64,000 nucleotides of DNA from JAFGNB01 sp050304135 (GTDB lineage: Bacteria > Fibrobacterota > Chitinivibrionia > Chitinivibrionales > Chitinispirillaceae). The position numbers were made by a program, and so were the translations under genes. Under the pieces are notes generated by a model, which did no database searches, was not told where the DNA came from, and saw nothing but the letters and a program-made list of their open reading frames with translations. Shown here in pieces: positions 17,709-26,903 of the stretch. Each line of letters opens with the position of its first letter. Positions within the stretch are counted from its first letter, which is position 1. Location: assembly GCA_050304135.1 (NCBI GenBank), contig JBNLDC010000014.1, positions 65,706 to 129,705 of the forward strand, in the 5' to 3' direction.

Positions 17709-18209
17709 ATGAGCAGTACCGAGCATTACAAAACCACCTTGACACAGCTCGCCCCCGTTTTCTCCCAGACCGCAATCGAGTGTGTCGATGCGATTTTTTC
17801 AAAAAAAAGTGAGCTGCATTTTCCGTGGGAAGTTGTCGATCAGCTGCAAAGAAAATTTGATCTCATCCTGACAATAGGAAGCTCAAATGAACAACACAGT
17901 GCTCTTATGTATGCCGCTATCCAGTATGAATCCCTGGCTGCTTTTACTGATACGGAAGCGATGTCGTCTGAAGCCGCCGCGGACCTTCTGGGAGAGTTCG
18001 TCAATACCTACTCGGGAATGATCGCCGACCATGAGGAATTCACCGAAAAATTCGGTATACTTACCCAGGCACTTCCGGTGCTCTATACCGACGGCCAGTC
18101 ATATCTGCCTTTTATCTGGGGGATACAAGGGTATGTATACATCAAGCGGCACTGGATATATATCGGTTACACCATCAGAAAAAACTTAAAAATTCAACTC
18201 CCTGCCTGA
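17709..18209 (+). CDS. CheX-like (CheC/CheX/FliY phosphatase family) protein
   Basis: 166-aa soluble protein. The segment ADLLGEFVNTYSGMI contains an ExxN pair (Glu96, Asn99) followed by a downstream PVLYTDG, the pattern of CheX, which dephosphorylates CheY-P. It stands alone downstream of two exported binding proteins, and the next gene (minus strand) encodes a single-domain CheY-like receiver, a plausible substrate. No chemoreceptor, CheW or flagellar gene is in the window, so a role in chemotaxis proper is not implied. The family call rests on motif pattern and should be tested by profile search. ATG 17709 is the only reasonable start. Confidence 0.6.
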   Translation: MSSTEHYKTTLTQLAPVFSQTAIECVDAIFSKKSELHFPWEVVDQLQRKFDLILTIGSSNEQHSALMYAAIQYESLAAFTDTEAMSSEAAADLLGEFVNTYSGMIADHEEFTEKFGILTQALPVLYTDGQSYLPFIWGIQGYVYIKRHWIYIGYTIRKNLKIQLPA

Positions 18210-18253
18210 ACCCATACCGCCTGGAAGACAATCTCTTTCAGGAGAGTCGTCGT

Positions 18254-18640
18254 TTAGTCGGCGGCAAAAATTTCTTCCACCGTTTCCTTAAAATCTTTTA
18301 CGAATTCAGTATCGGCCAGTTTAAGCGGTTTTTCAATGTAACCTTTTGCACCATCGCACATACATTGCAACATGGCGTTTCCCCGGACAGCAGATATCAT
18401 CAGTACCTTAGCCTGCGGAAATTCGCTCAGAATGTCCCTCATGGCGTCCTCTCCCGATCGATTCGGCATAGATATATCCAGAGTAATAAGATCCGGCTTA
18501 TATTGCCGGTAGAGATCAACCGCATCATTTCCGTCACACCCGGTCGCAAGTACGGTAAACCCCAGCTGCTGTTCAAAAAATTCTGAAATCTGTTTCAGGA
18601 GAAATTTGGAATCATCAACGATTACCACGGTCTTTTTCAT
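18254..18640 (-). CDS. Single-domain response regulator (CheY-like receiver)
   Basis: 128-aa receiver domain. The acidic pair Asp9-Asp10 (VIVDDSKF), the phospho-acceptor Asp55 (LITLDISMPN), the Ser of the MISAV switch and the Lys of EKPLKL are all present, so it should be phosphorylatable. There is no output domain. It lies directly downstream of, and in the same direction as, the two CheA-like kinases (18711 and 21152), its likely phosphodonors. AAGGATG precedes the ATG. Its output partner is not visible in the window. Confidence 0.9.
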   Translation of the reverse strand: MKKTVVIVDDSKFLLKQISEFFEQQLGFTVLATGCDGNDAVDLYRQYKPDLITLDISMPNRSGEDAMRDILSEFPQAKVLMISAVRGNAMLQCMCDGAKGYIEKPLKLADTEFVKDFKETVEEIFAAD

Positions 18641-18710
18641 GACATCATCCTTTCATCGCATGGTGCATTTTATAAACACCTTGTTACAATCCGCTACATA
18701 AAACACTCCG

Positions 18711-21080
18711 TCAACCAACCGATGCACCGTCGGGAAACGACACTGATACCGAAGCACCCTTTCCGAAATTGGTAGTAATTTTTAGAATTCCTCCCCGCGC
18801 GGCTATGTCCCGGTATGCGATCTGCATACCCATTCCACGCCCCGAAACCTCAGTGAGTTCATCACTGGTGCTTACCCCTCCCCGGTAGAGTAGCTGCAGT
18901 TTCTCCTCCACGGAAAGTTTTTGTGCTTCCATTTCCGATAGTACTCCACCGGCGACGGCTTTTTCAGTTATTTTTTCCACATTAAAACCATGGCCGTCAT
19001 CGGAAACGATAACACTGCGGAGCCCTTCTTTCTGCTCCAGTGCCAGAGTAATCCGACCGATACCCTTTCCCAGGTCATCACGGATCTCTGATGATTCAAT
19101 ACCATGGGCAACCGCATTTCGAACAAGATGAATCAGTGCTTCATCGTGTTCTGCAATGAATTCAGGGGGGAAAAGGCTGTTTTCATCGACGATTTTCACC
19201 CTGATATTTTTTCCCAGACGACGGGCTGTTTTATAGGCGAGTTTCTGATATTTTCGCAGAAGACTTTTGGCCGGTTTCCAGGAGAGCTGAACACACTCTG
19301 TGGCAAGGGTTTTCACCGTGGCATTTTCTGTCGTGATAAGGGTAGTACCGAGCTCGATAATCCTGTTCACGCGGACTTCCGGAATACGAACCGTAACTTC
19401 ATCCTCGCTACCGGAAATAAGTCTTATTTTCCCGTGTATGTCATCAAGGGCTCCGATCATTTTGTCGAGAAGACACATCAACGCAACGAGCACCTCCCCA
19501 CGTCGGTCGGTTACCGGTTCACGAAGCAGTTCCATCTTTCCTTCAGCCTCATGGGCAAGTGAGGCGAGGTGTTCAAAATCATAGGAACCACAGTTTCCTT
19601 TTATCGTATGCAGATCACGATACATCCTGTCAATCTGCTCTTTTCCAATTGTATATTTCTCTGGTTCCGGAAACCGCTCCCGCTGTCGGATTACCCCGAT
19701 TCGGTGACGGTTCGCCTCTGCCTGCAGTTCCCGTAAACGGGTACCCGTATCAATCATGAATTCACTCAACTCCTCGGCAGGCGTATGAGCCACACTCAGA
19801 ATCGTCTTGACATCCTGTTCATGCTGGAGACGCTCCTCCGCCATCTGACGATCGCGATTTCGTTTTTCAGTTTCATCGAGAGCAAGCACCATTATTTTTA
19901 CCAGATTCCCGTGTTTGTCACAAATGCTCTGGTAGGATACGGCAACGAATTTACCGCCGTCCACTCCGGGAAGTTCCAGTTCCTGTACCGGAGCCAGCTT
20001 CGCCAGCTTCGCCCAACGAATCCGTCGGTACTGCCGTTTCACCAGCTTGAACCAGTCCTGAAACGCAGCCTCCTTCTTTTCACTGCATTGCAGCAGGGTG
20101 CGCAGCGAACAGGATGCAACATCATCAACATTCAGGATTTCATTCGCCCTGACACTGTACTCATTATTCACCGTGCCGTCAAGATTGACCGTAAAAAGTC
20201 CCTGGTCGATATTATTGAGAATGTCCTTAACCTGCTGCATTTTTTCATCGATGAGTATCTGCAGGTGATCAGTATAGCGCTTGATCGTTTTACGCATCGA
20301 CTCGAAATGTTCGGCAAACCTTCCGATCTCATCGTTGCTTTGCGGATGCACTGCCACATCGTAATTACCTTCGGATATTATCCGGGAAGATTCCACAAGC
20401 GCACCGATCGGCAGCGTGATACGGGAGGCCAGTTTCTGCAGCACCATGTAGCCGATCAGCAGCGAAAAAAGGCCCGTTGCAGTTATGATGATAACAGCCT
20501 GCAGCATCGAAGCACGTGCGTTGGCCCGAGCTTCACCAATCATGGTTTTCATTGAGGCGGTACTGATTCCGTAGCGGATAAATCCGAGAATTTCGTCAGG
20601 TGCACCAACAGGAGCCGCAAACTCAATAACCGAAATGGTATCCAGTGTAAATTCTTTGTAATCGGGCGCGAAAAGTGCTCTCGCCCAAAGGGAAATGGAA
20701 TCCGATAATGGTTCATAGCTTTTCGGGATGCCTTTTGGATTTTCCGCATCAGCAAATACCCACGCGTTGAGATCACGATCCATGTAAATTCCGTACACCA
20801 GATCATTGTCGTCGGCTACGGTCGAAGCGACCAGCCCCTGAATCGAGGTAAATGCATTATCCTGCGCCATCACATCCATTGCCAGACTGTTGTTTTTTGC
20901 CAGTAATTTTCCTTTGGCAAAGAGCGCATCGCGAATCTGGTTCTGGGCTTTCTCCATGTTTCTTCGCAGGGAAATAATATTGGAGGCTACAATTACCGAA
21001 AGAAGGATCAGGAATGTCCCTCCGATCAGCAACATGGTGTAGGAAATCAGTTTGGAACGGATACTGACAAAAGAACCCAC
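18711..21080 (-). CDS. Membrane CheA-like histidine kinase (cache-like, HAMP, PAS-like, HPt, HATPase), no CheW domain
   Basis: 789 aa. TM1 about residues 12-37, an extracytoplasmic sensor about 38-190, TM2 about 192-215, HAMP 216-270, a PAS-like segment about 283-405, an HPt domain with phospho-accepting His491 (DLHTIKGNCGSY), and a CheA-type ATPase with the N box HLVRNAVAHGIE and the G boxes SDDGHGF and GRGMGMQ. The protein ends after the ATPase: the CheW-like domain of chemotaxis CheA is missing. The start is probably GTG 21080, with GAGGGG 6 nt upstream. It is transcribed with the CheY-like gene and follows a related soluble kinase. It presumably senses a periplasmic signal, perhaps through the binding proteins encoded at 15662-17352. 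Confidence 0.85.
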   Translation of the reverse strand: MGSFVSIRSKLISYTMLLIGGTFLILLSVIVASNIISLRRNMEKAQNQIRDALFAKGKLLAKNNSLAMDVMAQDNAFTSIQGLVASTVADDNDLVYGIYMDRDLNAWVFADAENPKGIPKSYEPLSDSISLWARALFAPDYKEFTLDTISVIEFAAPVGAPDEILGFIRYGISTASMKTMIGEARANARASMLQAVIIITATGLFSLLIGYMVLQKLASRITLPIGALVESSRIISEGNYDVAVHPQSNDEIGRFAEHFESMRKTIKRYTDHLQILIDEKMQQVKDILNNIDQGLFTVNLDGTVNNEYSVRANEILNVDDVASCSLRTLLQCSEKKEAAFQDWFKLVKRQYRRIRWAKLAKLAPVQELELPGVDGGKFVAVSYQSICDKHGNLVKIMVLALDETEKRNRDRQMAEERLQHEQDVKTILSVAHTPAEELSEFMIDTGTRLRELQAEANRHRIGVIRQRERFPEPEKYTIGKEQIDRMYRDLHTIKGNCGSYDFEHLASLAHEAEGKMELLREPVTDRRGEVLVALMCLLDKMIGALDDIHGKIRLISGSEDEVTVRIPEVRVNRIIELGTTLITTENATVKTLATECVQLSWKPAKSLLRKYQKLAYKTARRLGKNIRVKIVDENSLFPPEFIAEHDEALIHLVRNAVAHGIESSEIRDDLGKGIGRITLALEQKEGLRSVIVSDDGHGFNVEKITEKAVAGGVLSEMEAQKLSVEEKLQLLYRGGVSTSDELTEVSGRGMGMQIAYRDIAARGGILKITTNFGKGASVSVSFPDGASVG

Positions 21081-21151
21081 TCAGTGCCCCTCACGTTGTT
21101 TCTTCATAATAATGTGCTACAAAAGTGTACCATACACAAACTTCTTTTTCC

Positions 21152-23224
21152 TCAATAATTTGCAGGCAACCGTAGTATAACGGCAGTACCGGTACCACCG
21201 GAACTCGTTATGGTAATGGTTCCCTGCACCTCCTCAACAAGCGTTTTCACCACATCCATACCGACCCCCCTGCCGGAAATATCGGTAACCTCTCTCTTTG
21301 TGGAAAAACCGGGGTTCAGAAGATACCGGAACAGTTTCGATTCATCCATTCTGCAGAGGTTCTCATCGGAAACGCCATATTTCTCCTGAATCCGTTTCCG
21401 TACCGAGGGGAGACAGATCCCCTCACCATCATCAGCGACACACAAGCAGATACCTTCCTCCGTCCGCTCTCCGGAAAGCGTGATGGTACCGGTTTCCGGC
21501 TTTCCGATCCGGCTACGTTCCGGCGGCAGCTCAATGCCATGGTCGATCGCATTGTTGATCAGATGAAGCAGACAATGGCGTACTTTTCGCACGATCGAGA
21601 CATCAATCGGAATATCCGCCCCCGTAACCAGACGTACTTTTTTACCGGTTTTGGTTGCTGTTATTCTGGCAAGCGACTGAAATTCGGCTACCAGGTTCCT
21701 GAGCGAAACAGTTCGCAACCGGGCAATACGGTTTCTTATCGTAATTTTTTTTTCACCGTAATCAGATGATTCAGCAGCACAGAACCTGTCGAATTCATCA
21801 AGCAGAACATCAATGGCGGAGAGTGGTACGAATACCGACTCAGCGCCCCCGTACTGTTCCTGCAGTACCTCTTCACGTCTTTCCACTTTGTCGCGGATAC
21901 TTCGTATCCGAGTAATGTATGACAGGGCTGTTTCAATCAGCTCCCGGATTCCGCAGATAGATTCCGGCGACACGTTTACACCGTCATCCCTGAAAACCCG
22001 CAGATGTTCCTCAACCGAATGTGCGATCTCCTGCAGTGGAGTAAAACGGTAATAACCAGCATTCCCCTTGAGCGTATGAAACGCTCTGAAAAGTTCATTC
22101 ACCTGTTCAACGGCAATACCACTCTCTGTAATAAGTGCTTGAGCGTTTTCCATCAGAAGGACTGCATCACTGAGGAATTCGGTCAATTCGTCCGGATGCA
22201 GATGAACAATACTCGCCACCATATCCAGCGATTCGCGATGCCGCTTATCCACAAGGTGCATACGCTGCTCCAGTTCCCGTTCTCTGGACAGATCTTCTAT
22301 GACCACCAGAAGTTTGTCAAGCTTGTCCGTCTCCTTGTCCTCTACCGGCAACCAGGTCAACTTCAGCCGTTTATTAGTTGTAGAAGTGAATTCAGCGAGA
22401 ACACATAAGCGGGTTATCTCATCAAACGGAAGTACTCCGTATTTGCTGAAAACCAGCAATAGCCAGTTGTTCCACTCCCGACGATACGCTTCAGGTGCAT
22501 CAAGCACTTCAAAGAGTGAGGTACCAACGGGACTTATACCGGTACCCAATGAAGAAACCGCAAGGGTCGCCCTGCTGTAACCGGGCAATACGATCCCTTC
22601 GCTATTGATCGCCATCAGCCCTACCGGAAGCAGTTCCAGAATTGCTTCGGTGGTCTGTCGCTCCTCGCGGGTCTCGATTGATTTTTTTCTGAGTTGTTGA
22701 AATACATCATCAAGCTGCTCCCCTATTTTCAAGTGAGCAAAATTGAGATGGAACCCGCAGAGAATCTTCCCCTCCCGTCCGTTTATCGCAACGGATGCCC
22801 CCATAAAGCGGGGAAATTCGATTTCTCCATATACCACGGTTGGAGGAAGAAACGTCAATTCTCCAAATGTTGTATCGAGTTCCTCAATGGCCTGTCCCAC
22901 CGCCGCATTGAGTACCTCTTTCAGATACTCTGTGAACTCTTCCCGTCGCCCGCGGCATTCCGTTTCAGCAGAACTATCGGTAACAATACCGACAAGTGCT
23001 GCTGCAGTGCGGATATCGAGTGACAGCACATAACTTCCGATAATGCTCCCTGAAAATTCAATAAACAGCGACATCGAATTCGGAATAACCAGGGGGCCTT
23101 CCGCCAGCGAATCTCTGATTATCGTGTAAGATGCCCCCCCCATGTCATTAAGGACACTACACACTTTTTCGGCAAAGAACCGGACGTTCCCTTCAAGAGA
23201 ACTGTTTTTTGAATTTTTCAGCAT
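21152..23224 (-). CDS. CheA-like histidine kinase with an N-terminal CheX-like domain
   Basis: 690 aa, no membrane segment. Residues 1-175 look CheX-like: LKEVLNAAVGQAIEEL has the ExxN pair (Glu103, Asn106) followed by LPPTVVYGE. A PAS-like segment covers about 190-315. An HPt domain carries His383 (FRAFHTLKGNAGYY). A CheA-type ATPase follows with HLINNAIDHGIE, VADDGEGI and GRGVGMDVVKTL, ending about residue 690 without a CheW domain. It therefore joins a putative CheY-P phosphatase module and a kinase in one chain. 71 nt separate it from the membrane kinase downstream; both probably feed the receiver at 18254. The kinase call is firm, the CheX call moderate. Confidence 0.8.
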   Translation of the reverse strand: MLKNSKNSSLEGNVRFFAEKVCSVLNDMGGASYTIIRDSLAEGPLVIPNSMSLFIEFSGSIIGSYVLSLDIRTAAALVGIVTDSSAETECRGRREEFTEYLKEVLNAAVGQAIEELDTTFGELTFLPPTVVYGEIEFPRFMGASVAINGREGKILCGFHLNFAHLKIGEQLDDVFQQLRKKSIETREERQTTEAILELLPVGLMAINSEGIVLPGYSRATLAVSSLGTGISPVGTSLFEVLDAPEAYRREWNNWLLLVFSKYGVLPFDEITRLCVLAEFTSTTNKRLKLTWLPVEDKETDKLDKLLVVIEDLSRERELEQRMHLVDKRHRESLDMVASIVHLHPDELTEFLSDAVLLMENAQALITESGIAVEQVNELFRAFHTLKGNAGYYRFTPLQEIAHSVEEHLRVFRDDGVNVSPESICGIRELIETALSYITRIRSIRDKVERREEVLQEQYGGAESVFVPLSAIDVLLDEFDRFCAAESSDYGEKKITIRNRIARLRTVSLRNLVAEFQSLARITATKTGKKVRLVTGADIPIDVSIVRKVRHCLLHLINNAIDHGIELPPERSRIGKPETGTITLSGERTEEGICLCVADDGEGICLPSVRKRIQEKYGVSDENLCRMDESKLFRYLLNPGFSTKREVTDISGRGVGMDVVKTLVEEVQGTITITSSGGTGTAVILRLPANY

Positions 23225-23670
23225 AATTGGTTCAAAGGCACCGCAACAACACCATTCCGGAATACCTGAAAAAATTATCTCTCATCGCCGAACAGAGAAA
23301 GTGAACAACTTCAGAACGTTAGTCTTTTAACATCCTCAACTCAGGGTGATATATCAAAGTAATAGTTTGTAATATAGCCAGATAGATCAACATATCGATT
23401 ACTAAGAATAAAGTTTCGGGCAGAGGAATGCAAGGCAAAACTCTTCAACCCCAGCCCGCAGCGTATCCTTCAGCCGATTTCCCCCCGGCAACATGGTAGA
23501 TGATGCAGACACTACCCTTACCTACATTTTGCATTGCAGCCATCAGTCCCAATACTATATACTTTATGGATTGATTATCGGTCGGATATGCACCTTCATA
23601 ATATGCGGATTTTCCGACCGGACACCGGTTTCGGCACCGGAATAATGCTATCTTCCTTCTGGAATAATGG
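23225..23670. other. Divergent gene-free region between two kinase transcription units
   Basis: 446 nt between the minus-strand CheA-like kinase and the plus-strand hybrid kinase. The first part (23320-23420) is AT-rich and probably holds promoters, but no -35/-10 pair stood out. Open frames crossing it have no recognisable sequence and continue antisense into the hybrid kinase gene. Confidence 0.5.
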
Positions 23671-26355
23671 GTGAATACATCAAATAACCATTTCTCGAAT
23701 GGTGTGATTTCGCGCAGTGCCATGAGCCTGTTTCCTTCACTGCGCACGTGCAGTGATCCGGTTGAGCTGATGCGTGCCCAGGTCGCGCTTTTCATCACTT
23801 TTCTGGGCGCCGGCTTTTCGATAGTATCCGGCGGGATAAAACTTTACCGGCATGAATATGCCGCCGGCGGTATAGATCTTCTTACGGCGTTCATCCTTGC
23901 ACTCGGCCTGGTATTGGTCCGTACCGTTCTCGACTTTCGCATCTGGCGGGAATCCGGCCTGATCCTCATGTCCGTCTACTTTATTTATCTGTTTACCTCA
24001 CCGAACTACGAAAACAGTGCCGCATTTTGGACGCTGCTTATTCCACTCATGGCCCCGTATATTTCCGGACTCCGCCGTAGTCTGGTCATTATCGTGCTTA
24101 CCCTTTGTGTCGTGCTTATCCATTTCATCTGGATATCGGCACCCCACTACACCCTGGTATTTAAAATCAGATTTCTCGCGGTTTATTTACTGATCTCTAT
24201 TCTTGCGCATGCGTACAACACCATGCAAGCGATAGTCCTCCTTTCCCTCAACCGGGAAGTCAGCCGCACGAAAGAACTTCACAGTGAACTTGAAAGAGAG
24301 AAGGAATACCTTGAACGGCTCTACCAGACACTTCCCTGCGCGATTATTTCCAGAAGTGCCGACGGTACAATAACCCGATTCAACGCAGAGACGGAACGGT
24401 TGACAGGGTACTCGGCTGAGGAAGTCCTCAATCAATCCTCCCAACCTTGGGTACCATCTGAAAAATCCGACAATGCCGACAGTCCCGATGATTGCACACC
24501 GGAGAGAACCGGAAGTAATATTGAATGCCGCATTCGGCGTAAAGACGGAACATCTCTCGACGTATTAGGCAGCTCCGTTCCGGTGTTTGATAAAAACGGT
24601 ACCACTCACACGACCGTTGACCTGTTTTTTGATATTTCAGAGCGTAAACGATTGGAAAATGAGCTGATTATCGCTCGTACCCGTGCCGAACTGGAAAGCA
24701 GCAAAGCGCTTGATGCCAGCAGAGCGAAGAGTGTTTTTCTCATGTCGATGTCCCATGAACTCCGGACACCGATTAACGGTATAGTCGGAATGAACAGCCT
24801 GCTGCTCGATACCCCCCTGACAAGGGAGCAGCATGAGTTCGCCGAAAACATCGGACGTGCATCGAAAAATCTGCTCGGGATAATCAATGACGTTCTTGAC
24901 TTCATTGACGTTGAAACCGGCAGTATGGTTCTCACCCCGGTACCCGTCGATCTGCGTGATCTCATTGACGGAATCATGTCTGCCGCAGCGGAAAATACGG
25001 AAAACAAGCATCTCGATATACAGGCATTAGTTGATGCCTCTGTACCGCCCTGCTGCATGGCAGATCCGGTCCGGTTACGACAGATCATCAGTAGCCTTGT
25101 GAGTAACGCCATCAAGTTCACTCCATCAGGAGAAGTGTTCCTCTCGGTTCGTGCCGCTGAAGAATCCGATGGAAACGTCTCCCTACGGTTCGATATAATC
25201 GATACGGGAATCGGGATCCCAGCCGAAAAACGACAGATGCTTTTCAAACCATTCAGTCAGATTGAGACATCGGCAGCCCGTACCCATTACGGCAGTGGTC
25301 TCGGCCTTGCTCTGTCCCGCCGACTCGCAGAGCTCCTGGGTGGTGAAATCGGTGTATCGAGCACATCGGGCAAAGGTTCAACGTTCTGGTTTACCATCAA
25401 ACTGGCGGTCTGCCCGCCGCCTGCCGGAAAGCCGCCGCTACCGGTGAATGCCCGATTGTTGCAGGGAATCACTATCGTCCTTATCACTCCGCACCCGTTG
25501 GAACGGAAAGTACTGATCTACCACATCGAACATGCCGGCGGCAACACGACAACATTTTCAAACACAACGGATTTTATTGAACACCTCCGGATCTCTCAAA
25601 CGGGTACCACACCCTACAATGCAATCCTTGTTGCCGACGAAGAAGGGAAGGATGTTCCCGCAGACTGGCTCCTGCCGGTTAAACTTGAGACGCGACTGCG
25701 CAACATTCCACTGCTGCTTCTGTCGGCCAGGCAGAGAAACACAATGGACGAACCCGGTATTTCGACAATAGTATCACGTCCGATACGGCAATACCAGCTT
25801 ATCACTTCCATCCTGAAAAACTGTCGGAAACCTGAAGAGGCGTCACAGAAGCCGGTAGTCACGACCAAACACCCTCATGCGGAACCTCTCGGTACCGAAG
25901 ATCTGTTGGAAATGAAACCATTACGGATTCTGGTGGCGGAAGATAACGCGGTCAACAGAAAGGTTGTTGAACGGTACCTGCAAAAAGCCGGGTATGATGC
26001 GGAATTTGCTAAAAACGGAGCTGAAGCGGTAGCAATGCATCAGAAAAGTCACTACGACCTTATATTAATGGATTGCCTGATGCCTGAAATGAGCGGATAC
26101 GATGCCACCCGAGCCATCAGGTACGACGAGAAACAGACTCCTCCCCTTTCTTCTGTTGCCACGGTTATCTGCGCACTAACTGCCAACACCTCTCAGGAAG
26201 ATAAAAACCGGTGCCTTGAATGCGGTATGGACGATTTCCTGAACAAACCGGTCTCCTGGAAAAATTTTACGGCCACCCTTAAAAAATGGGAAGAAACTAT
26301 TCGTACCCGAAAAAAACGGCCCTCATCGGCAACCGAAAAGAGTAATAATGCCTAA
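23671..26355 (+). CDS. Hybrid histidine kinase (multi-TM sensor, PAS, HisKA, HATPase, two receivers)
   Basis: 894 aa from GTG 23671; an ATG at 23722 is the alternative, and neither has a strong Shine-Dalgarno. A membrane domain of about six segments lies at residues 37-190 (MASE-like in character), a short coiled linker (about 195-218), PAS about 215-325, HisKA with His362 (SMSHELRTPINGIVG), and HATPase with DTGIGI and GSGLGLALSRRLAELLGG. A first receiver-like region at about 595-725 lacks a clear phospho-Asp and looks degenerate. A second, complete receiver has the acidic pair in VAEDN, Asp801 (ILMDCLMPEMSG) and a Lys in NKPVSW. The HPt gene overlaps its end, completing a His-Asp-His relay. 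Confidence 0.88.
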   Translation: MNTSNNHFSNGVISRSAMSLFPSLRTCSDPVELMRAQVALFITFLGAGFSIVSGGIKLYRHEYAAGGIDLLTAFILALGLVLVRTVLDFRIWRESGLILMSVYFIYLFTSPNYENSAAFWTLLIPLMAPYISGLRRSLVIIVLTLCVVLIHFIWISAPHYTLVFKIRFLAVYLLISILAHAYNTMQAIVLLSLNREVSRTKELHSELEREKEYLERLYQTLPCAIISRSADGTITRFNAETERLTGYSAEEVLNQSSQPWVPSEKSDNADSPDDCTPERTGSNIECRIRRKDGTSLDVLGSSVPVFDKNGTTHTTVDLFFDISERKRLENELIIARTRAELESSKALDASRAKSVFLMSMSHELRTPINGIVGMNSLLLDTPLTREQHEFAENIGRASKNLLGIINDVLDFIDVETGSMVLTPVPVDLRDLIDGIMSAAAENTENKHLDIQALVDASVPPCCMADPVRLRQIISSLVSNAIKFTPSGEVFLSVRAAEESDGNVSLRFDIIDTGIGIPAEKRQMLFKPFSQIETSAARTHYGSGLGLALSRRLAELLGGEIGVSSTSGKGSTFWFTIKLAVCPPPAGKPPLPVNARLLQGITIVLITPHPLERKVLIYHIEHAGGNTTTFSNTTDFIEHLRISQTGTTPYNAILVADEEGKDVPADWLLPVKLETRLRNIPLLLLSARQRNTMDEPGISTIVSRPIRQYQLITSILKNCRKPEEASQKPVVTTKHPHAEPLGTEDLLEMKPLRILVAEDNAVNRKVVERYLQKAGYDAEFAKNGAEAVAMHQKSHYDLILMDCLMPEMSGYDATRAIRYDEKQTPPLSSVATVICALTANTSQEDKNRCLECGMDDFLNKPVSWKNFTATLKKWEETIRTRKKRPSSATEKSNNA

Positions 26356-26716
26356 ATCTGAACTCCCGGTGCTCGATCTGGCTACAGCTCTTGAGGCAAT
26401 GGATAATGACCGGGAGATGTACGGAGAGATTCTTTCGATGTATCTGACCTCGACCATATCTCTTTTCACCGAGATGGAGACACAATTACGCGAAAATGAC
26501 ACCGATGGTCTGATCAGGAGCGCACATACTCTCAAATCTTCATCACGAACAATCGGTGGCTTAAACCTTGGCGCAAGTGCCGAAAAACTTGAGCATACGG
26601 TGCCATCGTATTCACCGGATGAGATCTTGGAATCCATCTCAAGTCTCCGATCGCAATTCATAAAACTCTGTGCAGCATTGTCGCCGGAGGGGTTTCCGGT
26701 TCCGTTACAGCGTTAG
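26348..26716 (+). CDS. HPt domain phosphotransfer protein
   Basis: 122-aa single-domain histidine phosphotransferase: SAHTLKSSSRTIGG with phospho-accepting His60 and the conserved Lys/Ser of the HPt helix, followed by LGASAEKLEHTV. Its start lies inside the last codons of the hybrid kinase gene (8-nt overlap), so it is the natural acceptor from the kinase's C-terminal receiver. The final response regulator of this relay is not adjacent; the CheY-like protein at 18254 is one possibility. Confidence 0.88.
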   Translation: MPKSELPVLDLATALEAMDNDREMYGEILSMYLTSTISLFTEMETQLRENDTDGLIRSAHTLKSSSRTIGGLNLGASAEKLEHTVPSYSPDEILESISSLRSQFIKLCAALSPEGFPVPLQR

Positions 26717-26903
26717 TGTTTAACACACTACAACCCCGGTTGAATGATGCCACTTCGGTACGATAACCATCTCCTGTTTTTTCCTCGTTTGCCACAGCCC
26801 CGATCCCTGGAAAACGAAACAGTAATGGCATAATCACCGAATTTTGATTATTTTCCTGAATAATTCATTCTAATTCTCATTACATGTAGAGAGTGTTGCC
26901 GCC

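Noticed and set aside
23445..23798. 117-aa minus-strand open frame in the kinase intergenic region
   Set aside because: Half of it is antisense to the hybrid kinase, and it has no ribosome-binding site or family sequence.
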